Shown here piece after piece: positions 55,384 to 62,894 of a stretch of DNA of 64,000 nt. A program made the translations under genes and the position numbers. The notes below the pieces were generated by a model that saw only the letters and a program-made list of their open reading frames with translations, was not told the DNA's origin and ran no database searches. How positions within the stretch are numbered: position 1 is the stretch's first letter; the number at the start of each line of letters is the position of its first letter. This stretch comes from Nitrospirales bacterium (GTDB taxonomy: Bacteria > Nitrospirota > Nitrospiria > Nitrospirales > UBA8639), in assembly GCA_029261295.1 (NCBI GenBank), contig JAJDBP010000017.1, forward strand, positions 248,001-312,000. The letters run 5' to 3'.

Positions 55384-56561
55384 GACAGATCAACTCCATG
55401 TCGTTGTGCTTGCTCAATAAGTTCGTCATTAAGAATTGAGACGATGGCCTTGGCACTTAACGAGACCTGTTTGGATTCAGGCTCCCATGGTTTTTGCTGT
55501 TTTTCGTGGATGTGTTCTGAGGTTGAGGGCGGTGCCAACGGGGAAACATCTGATTCACGTACCTTACGGTGAGGCCTTGTTAATTCAGAGAACTGAGGAG
55601 GCAGAACTAAGTGATCAGGACTCATATCCATCCACTTGGGGGAGTCACCGTTAACCAGGTTCAACGGAAGATTGGCAGACTCTTGGGTTTGGTGATATGA
55701 ACGGGGTGACCACGGGCCAGTCTCTTTAGGTAACGCACCTTTCCGATAATCCATGAATTCATCTAGGGTACTCGTGCTGTTCTGGGGTAACGGGAAACCA
55801 GAATTTTTAGTATTGGTCGGTGTTCGTTGGAGAAGGGCATCTGCCAGATCCTGAATACAGGAAAGTGAAGAGAGGGGGCCTTGAACTGTGGGTAGAGACC
55901 CCGTTCTTTCTTGAGGCTGACTTGCTTCAGTATTTGTCATTCCCTTGAAGTCATCTTGCAAGGTCGTCCCCGACTCATCAGGTCTTTTGTCTCCTTGGTC
56001 TTCTTCACAATCTTTGGTTTGGTTGCCTTTTATTCTATGTGGAGCAAGAACCAATTCACTATTGCCCTGTGGGTCCAACCTCTCACGCTTCGAAGGCCCA
56101 CGCTGCTCTTGGCTCCTAAGAAAGTCGCTTCCTGGAGACCTTTTAAGAGCGAAAACAGGTGGTGGGGTGTCATCATTATCTGGAAATGAAAACTCCGCCT
56201 TTGAACTCTCAGGGAACGGGTTCGCATCTCTTTGGTGGAGTGGTGGCGGGCTAGTCGACCCAGCCAGGCTTATATTTTTCTCTGTGTCTGACTTTGGCAG
56301 ATGTGAAGACTGAGGAAGACTTTTAGTCCTTTCGTGTTCCTCCCTACTCCGAGTGACGGAATGCTCAGTAGATAACGAATCAAAAGGGGAAAATTCCAAG
56401 AATGCAATTTCAACACTAAGACCGTGGATAAAATTCCCTTGAGAGAAAAGGGTATCGAGAATTGCAGGGGGATCCGAAAGAAGATCCAGTGTGGACCTGA
56501 ACGCCCTGATAATATGGCGTAACCTAGGCTGTTCCATATCAGACGGTTTCACAGCTCTCAT
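55380..56561 (-). CDS. Low-complexity tail-cluster protein, unrecognised
   Basis: I do not recognise this protein. It has 393 residues from the ATG at 56561, which follows AGGAGACACA and overlaps the preceding gene by 23 bp; an in-frame ATG also lies at 56537. Residues 1-60 are a folded-looking helical segment (LRHIIRAFRSTLDLL). The next about 290 residues are rich in Ser, Pro, Gln, Arg and charged residues and look disordered. The last 30 residues are again helical (AKAIVSILNDELIEQAQRHG). Two ordered ends joined by a long flexible linker suggest a scaffold or chaperone used during assembly; this is inference. Confidence 0.68.
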   Translation of the reverse strand: MRAVKPSDMEQPRLRHIIRAFRSTLDLLSDPPAILDTLFSQGNFIHGLSVEIAFLEFSPFDSLSTEHSVTRSREEHERTKSLPQSSHLPKSDTEKNISLAGSTSPPPLHQRDANPFPESSKAEFSFPDNDDTPPPVFALKRSPGSDFLRSQEQRGPSKRERLDPQGNSELVLAPHRIKGNQTKDCEEDQGDKRPDESGTTLQDDFKGMTNTEASQPQERTGSLPTVQGPLSSLSCIQDLADALLQRTPTNTKNSGFPLPQNSTSTLDEFMDYRKGALPKETGPWSPRSYHQTQESANLPLNLVNGDSPKWMDMSPDHLVLPPQFSELTRPHRKVRESDVSPLAPPSTSEHIHEKQQKPWEPESKQVSLSAKAIVSILNDELIEQAQRHGVDLS

Positions 56562-57027
56562 TGTGTCTCCTGAGCATTTGTAAATGCAGGAGTACTTGCC
56601 CCAAAGTGAGCTCACTCACTTGTTGTGGCGTCCATCCAAATTCTTTCCCCAATAGGAACGCCGCCTTGGTCAATGGAGATTCCATGGCAGAGGCAAGATG
56701 TTCTGTACTGGCTTCGATCCCACTTATTTGATTAACCTGCTGTAGAAGAAACTGCATCAGCCCGGCGTGCATGCTTGTTACCTGGGGAATCGTCATTTCT
56801 GGATCCACCAAGGCACGCTGTACCATTAAAGCGGCAGTAAGGGAATCACTTTCTTTTGCGGCGCGGGATATTAGTTGTAAGTCTCGCACAGTGAGAGGTC
56901 GCAGCCGCACCGAATAATGAGTCCACTCGGTGGATTGATGATCCCCAGGGTGCAATACCTCTTCAGGGATTTCCACATCAAACGTCAGACTGCTTCCAGC
57001 GAGGAGTTCCTCCGCAGAGACCATCAT
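56539..57027 (-). CDS. Tail assembly chaperone-like protein
   Basis: This 162-residue protein is encoded directly after the tube, the usual place of tail assembly chaperones (gpE-like, Mu gp41-like). It has VDIEIPEEVLHPGDHQ-type sequence, then YSVRLRPLTVRDLQLISRAAKESDSL and a helical C-terminus (LLGKEFGWTPQQVSELTLGQVLLHL). RPLTVRDLQLI resembles the region of these proteins that binds the tape measure. The start overlaps the tube stop by 4 bp (ATGA). No frameshift site is evident. Assignment rests on position and length as much as on sequence. Confidence 0.7.
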   Translation of the reverse strand: MMVSAEELLAGSSLTFDVEIPEEVLHPGDHQSTEWTHYSVRLRPLTVRDLQLISRAAKESDSLTAALMVQRALVDPEMTIPQVTSMHAGLMQFLLQQVNQISGIEASTEHLASAMESPLTKAAFLLGKEFGWTPQQVSELTLGQVLLHLQMLRRHNESCETV

Positions 57028-57518
57028 GGTTCATCCGTCACGGTTAGATACAATGCCTGAAAACGAGCTGACTCCAACAAAAATTCATCTTCTGGAAGAT
57101 TGTAAACCCAGTCCTCAATCTTGACGTCATGTAACACCACCGTATTCAGGATTTCAGGAGTGGCAGCATTTTGGACAAGGAGCGTGACATTAAATGCAGG
57201 CTGAGCCCAGCTCGCTGCCGGTCGCCCATCCGCCGCTTCGCCGAGGAGTAGCTTGACCATGGCTCCGTTAATAAACGCACGACCAATGGTTCCTCGAATC
57301 GTGACATTTCCTGGCCGAAGCTCTGTGGCATAGCGCTGTCCAATTTCATGAAACGGCTTCACATCAGAATGCACCTCAACCTTCACATTTTGAACTCGTC
57401 CTACCGACACCAAGTCATATTTATCCAAAACCTCCTGAGCCTTCTCACCTTCTGGTCCGTCGGGTACCGAGAGAGTGATGGATCCATCTGCTCCTGTAAA
57501 AACGCTTGTGTTTGCCAT
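57024..57518 (-). CDS. Tail tube protein
   Basis: This protein has 164 residues from the ATG at 57518, which follows AGGAGACAGAAT; the frame is open to 57554. It has the beta-barrel tube fold features of Afp1/gp19-type proteins: GSITLSVPDGPEG, VGRVQNVKVEVHSDVKPFHEIG, VTIRGTIGRAFINGAMVKLLLG and a C-terminal YNLPEDEFLLESARFQALYL. It should stack as hexamers inside the sheath. Only one tube gene is present, against two or more in Afp/PVC clusters. Confidence 0.88.
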   Translation of the reverse strand: MANTSVFTGADGSITLSVPDGPEGEKAQEVLDKYDLVSVGRVQNVKVEVHSDVKPFHEIGQRYATELRPGNVTIRGTIGRAFINGAMVKLLLGEAADGRPAASWAQPAFNVTLLVQNAATPEILNTVVLHDVKIEDWVYNLPEDEFLLESARFQALYLTVTDEP

Positions 57519-57528
57519 ATTCTGTCTC

Positions 57529-58617
57529 CTATTGAAGTACGAGTGTGACCGCAATAAAGTCGATACTAAAGGTTGGTTTTAACATGACAGTGACGAGGGC
57601 ACGCCCTGCGATCTCATCTGCTCGAGAAGCGGTCACCTCAAGGGTATATTCGGTCAGTGCTTCATCTTGCACCATTGTGGTAAGAAAACCATCAATGGCA
57701 CCCTGCAAAGCCTTTCGAACGCGCTGATTGTTAAGCTTTCCTATGAAGGGATTGGAAGCTTTCCGAATTCCCGCCTTGGCAAAGTCGGTTATGCGCCGTG
57801 TGGTAATTTGTGTGAAGGCTCCATCGTCGGTAGTCAAGCCGCGCACCACTCTAACCCCTCGGCGTTGCTCGAGGACTAACACTCTCCCATTCAACAGCTG
57901 CTTGGTTTCTCCATATGAATACCGTTGGGAAAGTCTGACCACCCCAGCGAGCCCTTTATTAGTCGGACTCGACTGCGGGGTAAGGGTGCTGAGAAGACCC
58001 GCAATGGCGGCAGCACTATAAGTGCCGTCCAAATCAACATCACCACCTGCTCCCCCGTTTGCTGCAACATCAAACGCCTGAAACCCGGGTGTCGTAAAAA
58101 TAATTCGGTCGTTCGTAGGAGCTTGTTGTACTATCGCTGCCACAGTGGCTGCATCCGATCCAATGACCGCAATCAAGTCATGGCTGTTATTTTCTGCTGT
58201 TTCAAGTATGGCTCCCAAGACGGCAAGTGCCTCGGTTGTGGGTAGTTCTGGAACAACAAGAATATTGACGTTGTCTTTGACCACTTCACTAAAAGCAGCT
58301 GCAAATGCGGCTTGATTTGCTTCCGCTGCCACTGCGCGTGCATAAACGGTACGTGCTCCATTGCGGAAAAGAACTTCAATCGCACGAGTCAAATTTAGAC
58401 TTCCTTGACCTTCGTTATAGGCATCATAGGCTCCAAACACCCCACGAGCGGCGTCATAATCTGACACGTTATGCGTTTCATCTACAGCTGTACTTGCAGT
58501 GCCTACGATGCCAATATTCCCACTTGATATTCCTCCGACACTAATTAACCCTTCGGCGCGAACGCGAACAAACGTCCCTGGAACAACAAACTCCGACGTA
58601 GAAAATGTTTCTGCCAT
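57529..58617 (-). CDS. Contractile tail sheath protein
   Basis: This 362-residue protein matches phage/eCIS sheath proteins. N-terminal FVVPGTFVRVRAEG and GNIGIVGTASTAVDETHNVSDYD lead into EVLFRNGARTVYARAV and a Walker-free alpha/beta core. The C-terminal sheath domain has GVRVVRGLTTDDGAFTQITTRR, the ITDFAKAGIRK helix, NPFIGKLNNQRVRKALQGAI and a final LKPTFSIDFIAVTLVLQ strand used in strand-swap between subunits. The length equals that of Afp2-type sheaths. Only one sheath gene is present. Confidence 0.95.
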   Translation of the reverse strand: MAETFSTSEFVVPGTFVRVRAEGLISVGGISSGNIGIVGTASTAVDETHNVSDYDAARGVFGAYDAYNEGQGSLNLTRAIEVLFRNGARTVYARAVAAEANQAAFAAAFSEVVKDNVNILVVPELPTTEALAVLGAILETAENNSHDLIAVIGSDAATVAAIVQQAPTNDRIIFTTPGFQAFDVAANGGAGGDVDLDGTYSAAAIAGLLSTLTPQSSPTNKGLAGVVRLSQRYSYGETKQLLNGRVLVLEQRRGVRVVRGLTTDDGAFTQITTRRITDFAKAGIRKASNPFIGKLNNQRVRKALQGAIDGFLTTMVQDEALTEYTLEVTASRADEIAGRALVTVMLKPTFSIDFIAVTLVLQ

Positions 58618-58656
58618 TGCGGCTCCCTCCTCTTATAGAAATTGAGTGCAGACTCC

Positions 58657-59142
58657 TTACCCTACGCTCTGATTGATTGGAATTTCTTGAATAATGCCTT
58701 CTGACTCTTCTGGCGTCTTTAAAAATTCATAAAGAATTTTAAAAATCAGGTCTTTCCGAAAAACTTGATTGGAGTCACTTTCTGATTCATTGAAGACTTG
58801 AGATATAACTTCATGTAAATTCAATTTTAAAATTCCATGCCCTAACAATTCTTTCCGGTCCACCCCCAAGAGAGCTCGAGTGGTGGCATTAATGGCATTA
58901 TTGAGATCTCCGATGGTTCCTCTTTTTACTGACACCACCATATCTCCTTCCAAGTGCCTGCCAAAGATTTCGTCCGTTACACTAGCCCCATTTCCGACAA
59001 AGGCTCCAACGCCTGGCGCAGTGATTCGAGCAGCATTGATTCCCACAATCGATTGAAATATAGGGTTTGATTCATTAGGAAGAAGCGATGCAATTGAAGC
59101 CAAAAGACTGTCAATCACTGCACTGTTTGAAATATCATCCAT
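58657..59142 (-). CDS. First gene of tail operon, possible tail terminator/cap
   Basis: This 161-residue protein has a helical start (AVIDSLLASIASLL), a beta-rich middle with GVGAFVGNGASVTDEIFGRHLEGDMVVSVK, the helix DLNNAINATTRALLG, and a helical acidic end. The middle resembles the alpha/beta layout of tail terminators, which cap the tube-sheath end. That similarity is structural in feel only; I would not rely on it. It lies directly downstream of a sigma-54-like promoter, with the sheath gene 39 bp further on. Confidence 0.65.
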   Translation of the reverse strand: MDDISNSAVIDSLLASIASLLPNESNPIFQSIVGINAARITAPGVGAFVGNGASVTDEIFGRHLEGDMVVSVKRGTIGDLNNAINATTRALLGVDRKELLGHGILKLNLHEVISQVFNESESDSNQVFRKDLIFKILYEFLKTPEESEGIIQEIPINQSVG

Positions 59143-59213
59143 ACCTAATTAACGTTATGAAATTTTCTTCAGTGTTCCTTTAATAAAATAGAATTATTAC
59201 CTCATCTCTACAC

Positions 59214-59228
59214 GCAAACTGTGTGCCT
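59214..59228 (-). promoter_or_regulatory. Sigma-54 -24/-12 promoter of the tail operon
   Basis: The minus strand reads AGGCACACAGTTTGCG against the consensus TGGCAC-N5-TTGCA. GG and GC are separated by exactly 10 bases and the CAC and TT positions also match. Transcription would start near 59202, giving an about 60-nt leader before the ATG at 59142. Confidence 0.75.
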
Positions 59229-59283
59229 ATGTTTCAAATCAACAAGTCGGTGTATTTATTGAAGGAATTTTCATGCTTGACAT

Positions 59284-59402
59284 TGAAGTGCGGTTCATTC
59301 CCCGCATGCCCCTTAGACCTTCGCCTGATAAAAGATGCCAAAACGGGAAACTTTGTAACTGCGGGCGTTGCGCCACGCCTGCGGGCATGAGGCCGCACTT
59401 CA
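59284..59402. repeat. 119-bp span bounded by a 10-bp inverted repeat
   Basis: TGAAGTGCGG at 59284-59293 matches the complement of CCGCACTTCA at 59393-59402. Each arm is followed inward by a CATGCCC block, at 11 and about 4 bases. Inside, GCGGGCGT and ACGCCTGC (59371-59392 region) form a hairpin. The span lies 60-180 bp upstream of the sigma-54 promoter, where enhancer sites are expected, but could also be a small mobile repeat. Confidence 0.6.
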
Positions 59403-59504
59403 TTTGAAATGCAGAATAAAATCTTACACTGTGCCTCATATTTCTTGAGACACTTCTAGAGGTATTGGTAATGTGCTCAGAAGAAAGAGGTTAGGAAAGG
59501 AGGT

Positions 59505-60932
59505 TCAGGCTTGATCTGAAAATTTTGTACGGTCAAGACTATGCTTCCGAAGAAGCCTTTGAAGTGACCGCCGATCTTTTCCTGAAGCGATTGCGGCTCG
59601 GGAGATATTCCCGTGACACTGAGTGAGGAGATTGGTGAGAAACGTCCGTTCGAATTGATCCATCGCATTAGCCTTGGCTTTTCCAAGAGCGGTATGTCCG
59701 GTAATTCCATTTACTCTACTGATGGGAAGGGCAATGTCATCCGGGCTTAAAAAGTCAGCTGTACAGAACGTAGCCGCACTTTGAATAACCCCCTCTAGCT
59801 CTCTGACGTTCCCAGGCCAGTCATATCCCATCAATTTATCAATAGTAGCTGGTGGCAATCCTAAATTTTCAGCAGATTGAGGTTCAAGCATTTGTCTGAG
59901 AAAATGGTTGGCTAAAGATGGTATGTCTTCTTTTCGTTCTTGAAGTGGAGGGATTGTGACTGAAAGGAAGTTGATTCGATAATAGAGGTCTTCTCGAAAA
60001 ATTTTATCTTGAACCAGTTGCCTCAAATTTCTATTCGTGGAGGTAAGCACTCGCACATTGGCCTTCTGAATTTTTGAAGAGCCCAAAGGGCGAAATTCAC
60101 GATTCTGAAGAAACCGAAGCAGCTTGACTTGTGCAGATAAACTCAACGAGTCAATTTCATCAAGATAGAGTGTGCCTCCCTCTGCTTCATGAAGTAAGCC
60201 CAATTGCTCTGAACTAGCATCCGTGAAAGCGCCCCGTATGTGACCAAACAATTCATTCTCAAAGAGATGGTCAGGAATCGCTCCACAGTTGACCGGAACA
60301 AAAGGTTTTGTCGATCGAAGACCATTGGCATGGATAGCTTTGGCAAATAGTTCTTTCCCTGTTCCTGTCTCCCCTCCAATTAGTACAGTGGTCATGGCCT
60401 TTGCCAACTGCGGAATTTTTCGTAGGACCTGCAAAAAGCTAGGGGATTTCCCTATTAATCCTTCGAAATGGAACGTACTGGGGAGACCATGATTTGCCAA
60501 TGAAACATGCTTGTGACTCTTTTGCATAAGCTTGTGAAGTCGTATAAGAACATCAATTTCATGGAACGGGCAAACGAGAAAATCATCTATCCCTCCGAGC
60601 GAGACTCCCTCATTCACTAGGTGCTCTCTGTCAGAACAAGCTATTCCTAATATACGAACTCCCGGATGTGCTCTCTTTAAACGAACAAGAGTTGTATTTG
60701 AATCTCCCGCCACCATTGGTAAAATAACTAAAAATTCTTCATGAAGAATTTCCGTCTGTAAAGTCTCTAATTTTGAAATCGTCTTTGTTTCAATGGCAGG
60801 GAAGTATTGATGAAAAATTGAAAGAAGGGTCGAACAACTCCCTGTGCAACAAGAGTCTCGATGCCTAACAAAAATAGCTCTTTGGGCGTTCATCTTTTTG
60901 CATCCGCTAGGATAGTCTGCCATCTCTTCCAC
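59505..60932 (-). CDS. Sigma-54 activator with degenerate receiver, next to tail operon
   Basis: This protein has up to 475 residues (GTG at 60932; ATGs at 60923 and 60893 are alternatives). Residues about 15-140 look like a receiver, but the phospho-acceptor strand reads FLVILPMVAGD with no Asp in the usual place, and the start is Cys-rich (RDSCCTGSC). The AAA+ domain has Walker A GGETGTGKE, the full GAFTDA loop, GGTLYLDEIDSLSL and FREDLYYRINF. A Fis-type helix-turn-helix ends it (GNISRAAIASGKDRRSLQRLL). It should drive the adjacent sigma-54 promoter; the signal is not phosphorylation by the usual route. Confidence 0.92.
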   Translation of the reverse strand: MEEMADYPSGCKKMNAQRAIFVRHRDSCCTGSCSTLLSIFHQYFPAIETKTISKLETLQTEILHEEFLVILPMVAGDSNTTLVRLKRAHPGVRILGIACSDREHLVNEGVSLGGIDDFLVCPFHEIDVLIRLHKLMQKSHKHVSLANHGLPSTFHFEGLIGKSPSFLQVLRKIPQLAKAMTTVLIGGETGTGKELFAKAIHANGLRSTKPFVPVNCGAIPDHLFENELFGHIRGAFTDASSEQLGLLHEAEGGTLYLDEIDSLSLSAQVKLLRFLQNREFRPLGSSKIQKANVRVLTSTNRNLRQLVQDKIFREDLYYRINFLSVTIPPLQERKEDIPSLANHFLRQMLEPQSAENLGLPPATIDKLMGYDWPGNVRELEGVIQSAATFCTADFLSPDDIALPISRVNGITGHTALGKAKANAMDQFERTFLTNLLTQCHGNISRAAIASGKDRRSLQRLLRKHSLDRTKFSDQA

Positions 60933-62213
60933 TACCGAATTAAAAAGAAAGCTCTTGAATTATTTTTTGGAGTACCCCTTCGTCAAGACAGCTCAAATGA
61001 CCGAAAACTATACCAGCTGACAACCCTTAGTTCGATATATCCCTATGCAGGGTCAAGGATGAATCTAACCTCTCCAGAGCCTCCTGTCTTGCAACAAAGC
61101 ATTATAAAATTCCTTTGAAGCTATGAAATTTCCTCAACCCCGTTTAGGACCCAGTCCTAGAAGCATTGAAAATGTTCCATTGAATTAGCGTGCAACTCAG
61201 ATACCACAGGATTGAACTGTGTGAATAAAGTTTATCTTCCTCAAATTCTCGTTAGAACTCAACAAAATTTGCCATCAAATAAGCTGGCGAGCTGATATCT
61301 CAGAGAGACCGAGAAGTACCTAATAGGATACTAAGTTGTATCTATTTAGATAAACAATTTGATTAACCACAAAACATCTACTCATTCAAAAAGTGTCACT
61401 ACTGACAATTCTCCTGATGTAGCGGTATGTCAAGAATACCCAATTTACTCGACTCTTACAAATATATCAAATGCTGCTATGAGCGAGACATTTTTGCCGG
61501 TTTTGCTAGCTAAAAAATCCTCCATAAACCGTTGTTACTATCATTTTGGTGGGATGTTAGAAGGGGCTGAAATTTCCTTCCCCCACATTCTCATATTATT
61601 TTGAACTCAACAATTCTTTCTCAAAGAAAAGAAACGAGAGTGCAAGAGCTCACAAATCAATCGCAAGTATTAATAAAATTCGACAGGAGGAAAGTTAAAA
61701 ATTGAGGGAGGGGATCCGTTTTCATCTCGGGAGAGATCGAAGAGGTAAAACTAAGGATTTCATCTTAAGTCTCAAGAACGATGAGGAGACGATTGCGAAG
61801 TCTCTACTGAAGATCAACATCACATGGCGCTATACGACTAAGCCAAGAACATGAGTTTAATAGCAGGCAAATCATTCAAGCATTACCTAACTAAGAAAGA
61901 TCGACTATCTGAAAAGGACTACTATTCTAACAGTCAATAGACTAAAACCAACTACATTGAGCTGCTTTATCAGGTCAAAAAAAGACAGAAAGAAGAGGAA
62001 TCAAGCTAGCATTATTATTCGTGCTCGAGATGCAATGTTCCACAACCCGAACTAAATCAACAAATAAAAATTCGTAAATACCAAAGGGGGAGAAAGGAGG
62101 CTAAGGATCTATTTAAGGAGAACTTTTCAATGAAATAACTGGTCTATAAGGTCCACACAAAAATTCGGACTCGCTTTCTGTGCATACTCTCTCACCCACA
62201 ATCTTACCAAGGA
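60933..62213. other. 1.28-kb AT-rich gap, no gene seen
   Basis: Short frames at 60861-61118 and 61359-61604 on the plus strand have no ribosome site or recognisable product. The region must contain the promoter of the sigma-54 activator gene, but I found no clear -24/-12 or good -35/-10 element. There is no repeat, tRNA or decayed gene that I can identify. Confidence 0.5.
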
Positions 62214-62894
62214 TCAATCGCGTTTGCCGGGATCGAGTTCGATAATGCCTTTCCGAATAGCCAAAATAGCGGCTTGTGTACGATCGTAGGCATGGAGTTT
62301 GTGGAAAATATTGCGTACGTGATTTTTGACAGTTTTTTCACTCAGATCCAACACATTGGCAATTTCTTTGTTCGTTTTTCCGTCAGCGACTAATTGCAGG
62401 ACAGTAATTTCCCTTTCAGTGAGATCGTGCTCTAAAATTCCTCGCTTTTTTCCTTTCCCCTCTGAGAGCAATGAGAATTCTGCCAATATTTTACTAGCGA
62501 CAGAGGGATGAATGAGTGATTCCCCTTTGGCAATGGTGCGAATGGCGGCAATAATTTGAGCTGAATCACAATCTTTCAAAAGATACCCGGTCGCCCCAGC
62601 TCGTACGAGGTCAAAGATATATTGCTGTTCCTCATACATAGTCAAGGCCACCACACCAATATGAGGAAACTCGCGCTTGATAATACGAGTTGCTTCAATC
62701 CCCGTCATACCGGGCATACTGACATCCATGAGAATCACATCTGGCAGCAGCGTCCGAGCCTGCTCCACGGCCTCTCCACCATCCTTCGCTTCTCCCACAA
62801 CTTGGATATCATCCTTGGTTTCAAGTATTGCCGAGAGACCTTCCCGCACCACTCGATGATCATCAACGATTAAGACCTTCGTTTTTTTAGGCAT
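62214..62894 (-). CDS. NarL/FixJ-type response regulator
   Basis: This is a 226-residue DNA-binding regulator. The receiver (about 1-125) has [28 protein letters not shown] with the phospho-Asp, ALTMYEE and YLLKDCD. The LuxR-type helix-turn-helix (about 155-215) reads [23 protein letters not shown] then [11 protein letters not shown]. The start overlaps the kinase gene stop by 8 bp, so the two form a cognate pair made together. It should bind target promoters as a dimer when phosphorylated. Targets are not visible here. Confidence 0.95.
   Translation of the reverse strand: MPKKTKVLIVDDHRVVREGLSAILETKDDIQVVGEAKDGGEAVEQARTLLPDVILMDVSMPGMTGIEATRIIKREFPHIGVVALTMYEEQQYIFDLVRAGATGYLLKDCDSAQIIAAIRTIAKGESLIHPSVASKILAEFSLLSEGKGKKRGILEHDLTEREITVLQLVADGKTNKEIANVLDLSEKTVKNHVRNIFHKLHAYDRTQAAILAIRKGIIELDPGKRD

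Larger units (their letters stand above)
59143..59504. other. Control region between sigma-54 activator and tail operon
   Basis: These 362 bp hold the sigma-54-like promoter (59214-59228), a 10-bp inverted repeat spanning 59284-59402, and a hairpin within that span. No convincing ORF is present; a 66-codon frame at 59239-59439 has no recognisable product. Confidence 0.6.

Noticed and set aside
35080-59142. Complete prophage
   Set aside because: No capsid, portal, terminase, integrase, replication or attachment-site sequence was found in or beside the tail genes within the window.
35080-59142. Type VI secretion system
   Set aside because: gp25, sheath, tube, spike and PAAR families are shared, but TssJ, TssL, TssM, TssK and ClpV-like genes are absent and the baseplate J, gpI and gpV/gpD types are phage-like.
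59239-59439. 66-codon minus-strand frame in the tail control region
   Set aside because: It overlaps the inverted repeat and the activator-site region, with no good ribosome site or product.
61359-61604. 81-codon plus-strand frame in the 1.28-kb gap
   Set aside because: AT-rich, no ribosome site and no recognisable product.
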